From contig NC_067205.1 in assembly GCF_026262505.1 (NCBI RefSeq), positions 12,772,001 to 12,836,000 on the forward strand: DNA of 64,000 nucleotides, in the 5' to 3' direction. Both the position numbers and the translations under genes were made by a program. Below, in pieces: positions 21,438 through 30,253 of this stretch (position 1 is its first letter; every line of letters starts with the position of its first letter). The notes beneath the pieces are model-generated. The model made no database searches and was not told where the DNA came from. It saw only the letters and a program-made list of their open reading frames with translations. The stretch is from Trichomonas vaginalis G3. Its lineage: Eukaryota > Parabasalia > Trichomonadida > Trichomonadidae.

Positions 21438-22245
21438 ATGGCAGAAGATATAATGGTTTATACTATTACGACTAAAAACCCTGAGTCATATAATTCTATA
21501 ACAACAAACTTACAAAGTCCTCAAGGACGGTATTGTAAACTAACTTTAAACACAATGACGACTAAAGCCTGTTTTGCTCTTTTGACACCAGAAGACTTTA
21601 TTGTTGTGAATGGTAAAAAATACTCCTTTGAAGATACTTACTCAGATATACCACCAACAGGTTTTGTTGACTTATTTAATACTTTAAGTACGGGTGTAAA
21701 CATGTGCTGCAACTAGAGCAGGTTTCATTATGTTTGGATGTCCGACTGAGTTTACTATAAACGATATGAGCTATAATACAAAACTTATTTCTGGTTTTTA
21801 CTACCAACAGTTTCCTATAACAGGAAAAGGTGTCATACAAGGAATGTCTATTCCATTGACATTAAGCACACCAATCTTATATATTGTTTCAAACTTAGGT
21901 TCAAAGTGTTATTCGAATGTTGACAGAAACTATTATGACCAAAAGATACTTATGCGTATAAACAATACTTTCTCTGCTGGTTTGCCTATTGTTCATTCGA
22001 ATGCAGAATTTTCAACCTTAGTGAACTCAAACACTTTGGCAAGTATAACGTTGACATTAGTTGACGCAAACTTTGTTCATGTAAAACTTTTATGTCCTAT
22101 GTATTTGTCAATGACGGCAGAAAGTTTCGAATTGGAAGATGCAACTGGTGAAAGTATTGTATTACAAGAACAACTTCAACAACAAATAGCTCAAGAACAA
22201 CAAATGCAACAAATGCAACAAATGCAACAACAAAGTCAAGAATAA
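21438..22245 (+). pseudogene. Polinton part: penton/minor capsid-like region (broken)
   Basis: Two adjoining plus-strand frames, about 92 and 171 residues, strand-rich with many N, T and S residues (for example NSNTLASITLTLVDANFVHV), ending in a glutamine/methionine-rich tail repeat (QEQQMQQMQQMQQQ). Size and position after the capsid region fit the single-jelly-roll penton protein of Polintons. Composition and context only. Broken. Confidence 0.42.
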
Positions 22246-22273
22246 AAAAAATATTTTTTTTATTTTTATAAAA

Positions 22274-23509
22274 ATGTACAGAATAGATGTTTCAGATTTT
22301 TATGACTTCCAAGCATTCAGAAATATGTGTCCATTTCGAGACTATAACAAAGCAGTCGAGAATTTGAAACGTTTAGTCATTTATGTCGACTCTGCCCCAG
22401 AATGTTATGTTATGAAAGAATGGGATGTAGTCTTTAACAAACCTAAAGCAACAATAGTTTCAGAACAAGAATGTAGACAGAAACTTAAGAAAATAAAAGT
22501 CGTACAAGTTGGCATGAAGATGTTAGATGCTTGGGATATCTTATTGTCAAAGTTAGAAGATTTTTCAGTTCGAGGTATAAAGTTTTATACACCTTCTCCA
22601 AACTTCTATTCTATCTTCACTGGATATAAATATGAACAAGTAGAATGGAAAGAAAATATTATAGAAGCTTGGTTAGACCATGTCAAAGAAATTATATGCA
22701 ATGGAAACGAAAGAGTCTATGAGTATATCTTATGTTGGTTTGCAAACATCTTACAACATCCAAGTGCTAAGAATGAAACTGCTCTCATTATAATTGAAAA
22801 ACAAGGAACTGGTAAGAACACATTCTTTACAGATATTTTGTGCAAACTGTTAGAGGGCTATTCGAATCCGAATATGACAAACTTAGAAAACATCTGTGGC
22901 AAGTTTAACTCCTCAATAGAGAATATGAAACTTATAGTTTGTAACGAACTTCAAAGTATAGATACAACAAAAGTTTTGAACTCAGATGCTTTGAAGAGTC
23001 TTATAACAGACAAAGTTGGAGTTGTTGAAAGAAAGTATAAAGACCAAAGAGTTTGTGAAAATGTTGCAAACTTCATTATGGTTTCAAACAATACTGTTCC
23101 GATGAAGTTAGAAAGTTCTGACAGAAGATATGTAGTTGTCAGAACGTCAGATTCTCATATGCAAGATACAGAATATTTTGACGACTTAGCAGAAACTTTG
23201 ACATCTGACTTTTACAACCACTTGTTCTCATATTTCATGACATTAGATATTTCTAAGTTCAATCCAAGACAAATTCCACATACCGAAGAGAGACAAACAT
23301 TGTTAGAAGCAAACAAGAGTGTATATGAACTGTTCATAGATGAAACTGACTTTGAGTGTTTAGATGAAAGGTCATTGTACGATTCGTATAAACAATATTG
23401 TCAAGAATATGGTTATATGACAGCGTCTAAACGAACATTCTTGGCAAATGTCAAAAGTCTTTTAGACGTACAGAATGGTGTATATACAAAGAAAAATTTT
23501 TCTGAGTAA
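22274..23509 (+). CDS. Polinton part: superfamily 3 helicase / D5-like primase-helicase (looks whole)
   Basis: 411 residues from ATG 22274. The centre holds the SF3 set: Walker A EKQGTGKNTFF at about 177-187, Walker B MKLIVCNELQS at about 222-232, and the sensor-like ANFIMVSNNTVP at about 270-281, followed by an arginine-containing stretch (SSDRRYVVV). This is the D5/DUF5906-type ATPase core of virus and plasmid replication helicases. The protein is shorter than the large fused primase-helicases, and no primase domain is visible. It would unwind DNA for the element's own replication. Confidence 0.8.
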   Translation: MYRIDVSDFYDFQAFRNMCPFRDYNKAVENLKRLVIYVDSAPECYVMKEWDVVFNKPKATIVSEQECRQKLKKIKVVQVGMKMLDAWDILLSKLEDFSVRGIKFYTPSPNFYSIFTGYKYEQVEWKENIIEAWLDHVKEIICNGNERVYEYILCWFANILQHPSAKNETALIIIEKQGTGKNTFFTDILCKLLEGYSNPNMTNLENICGKFNSSIENMKLIVCNELQSIDTTKVLNSDALKSLITDKVGVVERKYKDQRVCENVANFIMVSNNTVPMKLESSDRRYVVVRTSDSHMQDTEYFDDLAETLTSDFYNHLFSYFMTLDISKFNPRQIPHTEERQTLLEANKSVYELFIDETDFECLDERSLYDSYKQYCQEYGYMTASKRTFLANVKSLLDVQNGVYTKKNFSE

Positions 23510-23547
23510 ATTTTAAAAAAAAAATATTTTTTTATCCGATAGAAAAG

Positions 23548-24117
23548 ATGGCAAAATTCATCTCAGTAAACAAGTACATGTCAGGACTTAAAGAAGAACT
23601 AGACCCATTCACATATTTGAATGTTTACTTCTACCATTTTGAAAAGTCTTCATTCAGCAAAGTTTGGAACATCGAACCAGTTAAGTTTGCTGTCGTGACT
23701 AAAAATGGTGCGAAATTTGAAGACTTAGACATAGAAGGTTTGTTAACAGTCAAAGAAAGTTTTGACAGAAGGTTTTCAAACCTTAAAGAAGGCAAAGCAT
23801 ACAAACTTGTTATACCTTATGAACCAAAGAAAGCAGACGACTATGAATATTATGAGTCTAAAGTTGTAGAAGTTCAAGGTAAATTGGGTAAAAAGATTTT
23901 AGAGTCTAAGCCAGTGTTTACTCCTAAAGAGGAGAGAACATTGACATTGACCCAGAAATGTTCTAAAAATAAAAGTTTATTTTTACATGTCAAATTTCTT
24001 TTTCTCTGGAACTGGTTCAGGTTCTTTCTTCTCTTCTTCTACTTTCTTTTCTTTCTTTTCTCTCTTCTTCTTTTCTGGTGGAGTTATGTCAAATTTGGCG
24101 CAACTATATTTATGTAA
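23548..24117 (+). CDS. Polinton part: unknown protein (not clearly whole)
   Basis: About 145 protein-like residues from ATG 23548 (MAKFISVNKYMSGLKEELDP), mixed alpha/beta, with many lysines and glutamates, then a hydrophobic tail read antisense to the next gene and so probably not authentic. No family recognised. AT-rich leader, head-to-tail after the helicase gene. Confidence 0.42.
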   Translation: MAKFISVNKYMSGLKEELDPFTYLNVYFYHFEKSSFSKVWNIEPVKFAVVTKNGAKFEDLDIEGLLTVKESFDRRFSNLKEGKAYKLVIPYEPKKADDYEYYESKVVEVQGKLGKKILESKPVFTPKEERTLTLTQKCSKNKSLFLHVKFLFLWNWFRFFLLFFYFLFFLFSLLLFWWSYVKFGATIFM

Positions 24118-24435
24118 AAGTTCTTTGTCCTTTAATAGCTCATCTATTCTGTTTTCTATTTCATCTTCAAGAACAGCGCATGTGTCTTCTTTGCATTCTA
24201 AGAACTTTTGTTGGACTTCATCTTTCCAATCGGCGTCATCTCTGTCAACAAGTCTGTCATTGACAAATTTTAAGACTGCTCTGCTTAATGTTTTATGGTT
24301 CTTGTCATATTCCCAGAAACAGAACTTTAGAACAAATTCACCTTTCTTGTTTACACTATGTAAGATTTTATGGTCGACAGATGTTTTGCTGTCGAAAAGC
24401 TTGTCTCGAATATAGATAGCGAAATCGCTAGACAT
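23983..24435 (-). CDS. Polinton part: unknown protein with lysine/glutamate-rich tail (looks whole)
   Basis: 150 residues from ATG 24435 on the minus strand. The first two thirds are globular and helical (SRAVLKFVNDRLVDRDDADW). The last 30 residues are almost all K, E and P, a flexible tail. Divergent from the packaging ATPase gene, with 37 bases between starts. No family recognised. Confidence 0.5.
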   Translation of the reverse strand: MSSDFAIYIRDKLFDSKTSVDHKILHSVNKKGEFVLKFCFWEYDKNHKTLSRAVLKFVNDRLVDRDDADWKDEVQQKFLECKEDTCAVLEDEIENRIDELLKDKELLHKYSCAKFDITPPEKKKREKKEKKVEEEKKEPEPVPEKKKFDM

Positions 24436-24472
24436 TTTCTAAAAGATAAAAATTTTAATTTTTTCTAAAAAT

Positions 24473-25348
24473 ATGTTAGAAAAAAAGTTTGCTGACATTG
24501 ACAAGAAATTTGAGAATGTTTTAAACAAGAACAAGAGGAAGTTAGAAAATGCTCAGATAAAGCCTATACATGAAAAGTTCTTATTTGCTCAGAATGGTAT
24601 AACAGGTCTAATTGCACCACCTGGGTCTGGTAAGACTTTCACTTATCTTAAAATGGCTGCACAACAACAAGAACTAGATGAGAAGAACCCATTCTATGAG
24701 TTAGTTGTTATTTGTAGTACTTCTGGTCAATTTGACCAAACCGTCAATTCGTTCAAAGATATTATAAAGAAGTCTAAGTTAGTATGTATAAAGGATACTG
24801 AGTTGTTAGATTGGATAAAGAAGTACCAAAGAAGGGTTTTGAAGTACAATGCTATAAATGAGTATATAAATTCTAAGTTTAAAGACCCAAATGAGGAAAT
24901 GCAGAGAATATTAGAGAAGAAACACTTCAGAAACAAACAGAAAGAGATAGAATACATTTCGAAGAAATTGCAATCTTACGATTGGAAGACATACCCTCAT
25001 AGATGTCTTCTTATCTTAGATGACTTTGCTTCTCATCCTTTGCTTAAGAATAGAGAACAAGATATGTGTCGAATTCTTAAGAAGCTCAGACACTTTAACA
25101 TCTCAGTTGTCATTTGTGTACAGACAGCCAAGAGTTTAAGTAAGGATGTAAAGAGAATACTTACTGACATTGTACTTTTCCCCGGATTGTCCGAAGACGA
25201 TTTCATGGAACTTATGAAAGAGTCCATGGCAGGTAAGTTTGACAGATATGAACTATGGGAGAAGTACAAAGTCATACAAGACCCTCATACTTCTTTCAGA
25301 ATTCATATCTACGCGAACATAGTTCAAATTGTAAAAAGTCAAGCGTAA
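24473..25348 (+). CDS. Polinton part: FtsK/HerA-type DNA packaging ATPase (looks whole)
   Basis: 291 residues from ATG 24473. Walker A is in GLIAPPGSGKTFTYLKM at about residues 45-61. Walker B is in CLLILDDFASHPL at about 179-191. A downstream polar motif in ISVVICVQTAKSL matches the sensor position of A32-like packaging ATPases. Length and motif spacing are those of the Polinton/adintovirus ATPase that pumps DNA into capsids. It follows the helicase block, a typical Polinton order. Confidence 0.85.
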   Translation: MLEKKFADIDKKFENVLNKNKRKLENAQIKPIHEKFLFAQNGITGLIAPPGSGKTFTYLKMAAQQQELDEKNPFYELVVICSTSGQFDQTVNSFKDIIKKSKLVCIKDTELLDWIKKYQRRVLKYNAINEYINSKFKDPNEEMQRILEKKHFRNKQKEIEYISKKLQSYDWKTYPHRCLLILDDFASHPLLKNREQDMCRILKKLRHFNISVVICVQTAKSLSKDVKRILTDIVLFPGLSEDDFMELMKESMAGKFDRYELWEKYKVIQDPHTSFRIHIYANIVQIVKSQA

Positions 25349-25454
25349 AAAATCTAAGTGTTTAGTCTTAGTAAGTAAGTCTGTTGTGGTTCTGCAGCTT
25401 TCGGTTCTTCTGGCTTTGGAAGGCATTCAGGAAGAGGAACGTCAGTCATCCGTT

Positions 25455-25745
25455 TGTGTCCTGTCGGAAGGAAGAACTTTTCCTGTCGGAAGGAAGAACT
25501 TTTCCTGTCGGAAGGAAAAATTTTTCCTGTCGGATGGAAAATTTTTTTCTGAAGTTCGACCAAAAAGTTCTCAATTTTCGAAAATTTGAATGGTTTACGG
25601 ACGGACAACTGGAAAAATTTTTCCTGTCGGATGGAAAAATTTTTCCTGTCGGAAGGAAAATTTTTTCCTGTCGGATGGAAGAGTTCTTCCTGTCGGAAGG
25701 AAAATTTTTTCCAGTTGTCGGGAAAATATTTTCCTGTCGGATGGA
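25455..25745. repeat. Polinton non-coding array of CCTGTCGGAWGGAA units
   Basis: About nine units of 21-28 bases, each with a CCTGTCGG(A)AGGAA or TCGGATGGAA core and an AAAATTTTT or AGAACTTTT spacer. They fall in two groups (four at 25460-25545, five at 25620-25745) separated by about 80 unrelated bases. Because the units preserve many open frames, several overlapping frames appear, none convincing. Confidence 0.75.
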
Positions 25746-25839
25746 AGGACTCGGAATGCAAGAAAGACTTGACGAGGCAATTTACCTAATTGAGCTACCT
25801 GAGCCATCTGAAGTCAAGCGTAAAAATAAAGAGTGCAAT

Positions 25840-26685
25840 TTACTCTACTTGTTTGAAGTTGTCAAAATACTCTGTTATTTTTTCCTTTAACAATGGCAAA
25901 TCTTCTTTGAAGGTAAGAATTGTACAACCTTTAATATCATAGTGTGTTTGAGGTAAAGTATCTTGAACTATTTGTTTCACATCTTCATTTGGAGTCATTG
26001 AAATCGGTAAGTTTTCGCGATAGAACCAATTTCTGTCAGATTTGTAAATCTTAGCAAGGTCGTAAAAGCTTTTGTTGTTTCTTCTGACTAAATGCAACAT
26101 AACCATATCTTTATCTTCTTCATTTTCCATCTCTTCAGTATAAATCATATACTTATAGTTCTTTTCCTTTCCTTTTGGTACCGAACGTGGTATTCTTTTC
26201 TGAATGTTTTTGTCTTTTGCTTCAATGACTTCATCTTTTGCTTCAATGACTTCATCTTTTGCTTGAAGTTTCTTTTCCATCTCTTCACGTTCTTGTCTAT
26301 GAATTTCGTCAAGAAGTCTGTAAACATGCCATGCATAACGAGGAGAAGCCCACATTGCAACTGCATTTACTAAAAGTCTATGTACATAATATCCTCTTAA
26401 ATTTATTGGCAAATTTTTACGATTTTCATGTGTTTTATGCAAGACCGAAAAAAGTCGGTCTAGAGAAATTTCACTCAAAAGTTCTTGTGTGCTTTGGTTT
26501 TTGAACCAGTCGTCTGCGTGTTTAGTGTCTGGAGCAAAACATGCTGTCAAAATACTTTGCATTTGGTACATATCGTCTTTGACCGAACGAATGAGACGGA
26601 GTTGTTTGTTAAACTGTATGTACTCGTATTCTTCATTTATAGCTTCATGGACTATAACTGTTGTTGTGTTCTCTGTTGTTGACAT
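25840..26685 (-). CDS. Polinton part: KilA-N domain DNA-binding-like protein (looks whole)
   Basis: 281 residues from the ATG at 26685. About residues 55-140 contain DWFKNQSTQELLSEIS and NAVAMWASPRYAWHVYRLLDE, the KilA-N signature found in large DNA viruses and phages. A charged coiled coil with a short repeat (QAKDEVIEAKDEVIEAKDK) follows. The last 100 residues contain a phrase like YMIYTEEM and DLAKIYKSDRNWFYRENLP, resembling the C-terminal domain that accompanies KilA-N in poxvirus-type proteins. Probably binds DNA. The family is known for many paralogues of uncertain role. Confidence 0.72.
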   Translation of the reverse strand: MSTTENTTTVIVHEAINEEYEYIQFNKQLRLIRSVKDDMYQMQSILTACFAPDTKHADDWFKNQSTQELLSEISLDRLFSVLHKTHENRKNLPINLRGYYVHRLLVNAVAMWASPRYAWHVYRLLDEIHRQEREEMEKKLQAKDEVIEAKDEVIEAKDKNIQKRIPRSVPKGKEKNYKYMIYTEEMENEEDKDMVMLHLVRRNNKSFYDLAKIYKSDRNWFYRENLPISMTPNEDVKQIVQDTLPQTHYDIKGCTILTFKEDLPLLKEKITEYFDNFKQVE

Positions 26686-26773
26686 ATCTGTCTTTACATA
26701 CAAAATAAAAAAATTTGTTAGAAAAAAATTAGCGTTATTTTCTGACTTTCACAAAAGACCAAAAATAAACGCT

Positions 26774-27277
26774 TTACATGTATTTTTCAGCAACTTCGTC
26801 AAATAATTTTATAGCTTTATCTATCTCATCTACTTCAAACGTTTCTTTACCTTTTATGGGAGCACCATACATTTTCTCAAACTTTTCAAGTAGTTCTGTT
26901 TCTGCAGCTCTCATATCATTAGCAAACACAACCTTGACTCTATTGACTGTAGAGTCATATCTTTGAGTTATATTATATGTTCTTCCTATCTTATATCTCT
27001 TTGTATTGAAGTCCTTCGGTTTCTGAACGATGTAAAGTAAGCCTTCACTGCAACGTTCCGTATCGAATGAACCATATGTTATGAAGTTATATCCAACAAC
27101 TGGGTCTAACCATAACAAAACTATTGGTATAAGACTTTTGTCAATGAGATATGCTGCAGTTCCATAGAATTTTACCGATATCATAAGCTCAGGATTTCTT
27201 GTCAAAATTTTCTGAGTTGAAGCATTTCTAACCCAGTCCTTTGTTTTCTTTCCAGATGGAAATATAATGTCTGACAA
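26774..27277 (-). pseudogene. Polinton part: KilA-N plus T5orf172/GIY-YIG-like protein (broken)
   Basis: The first part has a KilA-N-like phrase (KKTKDWVRNASTQKILTRN). The second part has GLLYIVQKPKDF and RYKIGRTYNITQRYDS, the signature of T5orf172/MUG113, a GIY-YIG-related nuclease-like domain. The KilA-N plus T5orf172 pair is known from phages and large viruses. More of the gene lies to the right, up to about 27385. Broken. Confidence 0.68.
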
Positions 27278-27569
27278 AGAATATTTGTTGTATTTCTGAG
27301 TATCTTACGTTTAAATCACCTATTCTAACCACTTTGGTGTCATTGTCTATCTTTCTAACTGTTTCAAACTCAATGTTTGTCATTTCTGTTCTTACATACA
27401 AAATAAAAAAATAAATAAAAATAAAACTAACTTTATTTTTTCTATCTTAAGGAAATTCATGAATTTCATAGAGTTTTGGCGACTAAGGTTTCTTACCTAC
27501 TCGCTGTTCTTCACTGTTTTCATACGGAATCTCTTCTCTCGGTTTTCCGAGGGAAGCAAGCATATGCCA

Positions 27570-27607
27570 TTTTTTGACGAAGTGAAGGTTTGCACTTCGT
27601 CAAAAAA
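27570..27607. repeat. 15-base-pair hairpin, copy 1
   Basis: Arms TTTTTTGACGAAGTG and CACTTCGTCAAAAAA pair perfectly around an 8-base loop (AAGGTTTG). The same hairpin recurs at 29433-29470 and 29539-29576. Confidence 0.85.
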
Positions 27608-27620
27608 ATCCCTGAAATCA

Positions 27621-28290
27621 AGAATTTTGTTGCTGAATTCAGCAAAAATAAAGTTTAGGTGAAGAGGTGAGATCTCACCTGTTTTCTCACCTGTTTTCTC
27701 ACCTGTTTTCTAACATGGTCTAAAACACACAAAACTCATGAAATTTGGTCATTTTTCAGCAAAAATAAAGTTTAGGGTAGAAGGTTAGATCTAACCTCAT
27801 TTCTACCCTCTTTTCTACCCCAGTTATTTCACAACCGTTTTACATGGTAAACGTTATTTTTTAAATTTTGTGAAAACTCAACGGTTTGACACAAGCCCTA
27901 AAAATTATTTTACTCAGAATTTTGTTGCTGAATTCAGCAAAAATAAAGTTTAGGTGAAGAGGTGAGATCTCACCTGTTTTCTCACCTGTTTTCTCACCTG
28001 TTTTCTAACATGGTCTAAAACACACAAAACTCATGAAATTTGGTCATTTTTCAGCAAAAATAAAGTTTAGGGTAGAAGGTTAGATCTAACCTCATTTCTA
28101 CCCTCTTTTCTACCCCAGTTATTTCACAACCGTTTTACATGGTAAACGTTATTTTTTAAATTTTGTGAAAACTCAACGGTTTGACACAAGCCCTAAAAAT
28201 TATTTTACTCAGAATTTTGTTGCTGAATTCAGCAAAAATAAAGTTTAGGTGAAGAGGTGAGATCTCACCTGTTTTCTCACCTGTTTTCTC
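27621..28290. repeat. 295-base tandem repeat with AGATCT-centred palindromes
   Basis: Two full 295-base units (27621-27915 and 27916-28210) plus a partial third to about 28290. Each unit holds a palindrome AGGTGAGATCTCACCT flanked by iterated TCACCTGTTTTC words, and a second palindrome GGTTAGATCTAACC flanked by iterated TCTACCC words. Units 1 and 2 look nearly identical. Confidence 0.85.
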
Positions 28291-28301
28291 ACCTCTTTTT
28301 T

Positions 28302-29312
28302 TCACAAGCGTTTTACATGAATTGTACGATGTATATTTGAAATCCTAAACAGTTTTGTAGCTTCTATTTCTTCGCTGAGGATATCGAATGTTTTAACAAT
28401 GCCGAAGGTTTCTTTATACTTCTTCTTGACGTCAGATAATAGGAAATCTTCTGCTGTTGGATAGTTTTTGTTCAGAAATGCTAACATGTCCATTTTATCT
28501 TCTACCGGCTTTTCTGCTTCTTTCTTTAAGTCTGCATAGTCGTTTCTCATACGTTCTATCTCTTTGACGGAGTAGTTATATCTCCTCATTGCTGCCTTAC
28601 ATTTAGAACATTGCGGGTTCATTTTTGCGTTATATTCTGAAACCTTACCTGCTAAAACAACTAAAGCGTCAATTGCTCTCTTCATCTCAAACATAGCGGG
28701 TCTTATTTGTTTGTTCCATACCTTACATCTTCTATCTTTATCTCTTATCTGCCATACACATTCAGCAACTAACGAAACAAAGTTGTCGTAGGTCTTAAAT
28801 TCTTCAGATTTATATATGTCAGAGATGTTCTTATATACCATATCGCAATCTTTGTCCATAACCTTATGGTTGCAATGAAATCCTAGAAACTCATAATTTA
28901 CTTTACGTATGAATTTCTTTATTTCTACTGAGTCAGTTGCTTTGACTTCAATTTCATCGAATTCAGGAATAGTTAGTTTTTGCTGTTGGATTTCAGGCAA
29001 TTTGGGTAAATGGTCAATAATGTCCTGCATTTCATAAAGATACTGTTCATTTGTTTCATCTTTCGCACTACAGTCTAAATTACTTGTTAACAGTTCTTGC
29101 TTTATCTTCTGGATTTCTGTTTCAAAAGTATATGAAGAAGGAATAAAGCTTTTCATCTCTACTAACATTGACGTAGGATTCATGACTAACGAGTTGGTGC
29201 TGCTGTTGTTTGAATTGTTGTTGTGCCGATTGTTGAAATCATATCTTTTATACAAAATAAAAAAATAAAAAAAAATAAAACTAACTTTATTTTTTATTTC
29301 GGGAAAATTCAT
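28302..29312 (-). CDS. Polinton part: unknown helical protein (looks whole)
   Basis: 336 residues from the ATG at 29312; an internal Met near 29184 (MNPTSMLVEMKSF) is an alternative start that drops a hydrophobic, asparagine-rich N-terminus. The body is strongly helical, with two cysteine pairs (FHCNHKVMDKDCD and NPQCSKCKAA) that might bind zinc. No family recognised. It lies between the two palindrome-rich blocks. Confidence 0.5.
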   Translation of the reverse strand: MNFPEIKNKVSFIFFYFFILYKRYDFNNRHNNNSNNSSTNSLVMNPTSMLVEMKSFIPSSYTFETEIQKIKQELLTSNLDCSAKDETNEQYLYEMQDIIDHLPKLPEIQQQKLTIPEFDEIEVKATDSVEIKKFIRKVNYEFLGFHCNHKVMDKDCDMVYKNISDIYKSEEFKTYDNFVSLVAECVWQIRDKDRRCKVWNKQIRPAMFEMKRAIDALVVLAGKVSEYNAKMNPQCSKCKAAMRRYNYSVKEIERMRNDYADLKKEAEKPVEDKMDMLAFLNKNYPTAEDFLLSDVKKKYKETFGIVKTFDILSEEIEATKLFRISNIHRTIHVKRL

Positions 29313-30245
29313 GAAAATTCAAGAGGTGAAAAAAGAGGTGAGAAAACAGGTGAGATCTAACCTTCTACCCGACATTCTCGTCAAATACAAAAAAATACAA
29401 AAAAATGACACTTTTTCATTAGATAACTGTTATTTTTTGACGAAGTGAAGGTTTGCACTTCGTCAAAAAAATCCCTGAAATCATATCTTTTATACAAAAA
29501 AATACAAAAAATGACACTTTTTCATTAGATAACTGTTATTTTTTGACGAAGTGAAGATTGACACTTCGTCAAAAAAATCCCTGAAATCATATCTTTTATA
29601 CAAAATAAAAAAATAAAACTAACTTTATTTTTTCTATCTTAAGGAAATTCATGACAAATTCAAGAGGTGAAAAAAGAGGTGAGAAAACAGGTGAGATCTA
29701 ACCTCTTCACCTAAACATTATTTTTGGGTCCTTTACGCTCATTACGATGAAGAAGTCTTGACAAAACATGTACGAAGAAGTCATGAAAATTCATGAGGGT
29801 GAGAAAAGAGGTGAAAAAACAGGTGAGATCTCACCTCTTCACCTAAATTATATTTTTGGGTCCTTTACACTCATTACGAAGAAGTCTTGACAAAACATTT
29901 ACGAAGAAGTCATGAAAATTCAAGAGGTGAAAAAAGAGGTGAGAAAACATTTACGAAGAAGTCATGACAAAACATTTACGAAGAAGTCATGAAAATTCAA
30001 GAGGGTAGAAAACAGGTTAGAAAACAGGTTAGATCTAACCTTCTACCCTAAATTATATTTTTGGGTCCTTTACACTCATTACGAAGAAGTCTTGACAAAA
30101 CATGTACGAAGAAGTCTTGACAAAACATTTACGAAGAAGTCATGACAAAACATATACGATGAAATCATGACAAAACATTTACGAAGAAGTCTTGACAAAT
30201 TCACGAGGTTAGAAAACGTGTTAGATCTAACATGCTAACATAAAC
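29313..30245. repeat. Second block of iterated palindromes and direct repeats
   Basis: Contains two 15-base-pair hairpins (29433-29470 and 29539-29576), several AGGTGA(G)ATCT and GGTTAGATCTAACC palindromes, and about ten copies of a 24-25-base direct repeat of the type ACGAAGAAGTCATGACAAAA, interleaved with TGGGTCCTTTAC words. The last palindrome is a variant (GTTAGATCTAAC, about 30218). No coding frame. Confidence 0.8.
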
Positions 30246-30253
30246 ATTATTTT

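Noticed and set aside
25384-25890. Overlapping frames in the CCTGTCGG array
   Set aside because: Every frame is open because of the repeat; no start context and no protein-like sequence outside the repeat.
27621-30245. CRISPR-like reading of the repeat blocks
   Set aside because: Repeats are not separated by unique equal-length spacers; units are direct tandem repeats with palindromes inside a eukaryotic element.
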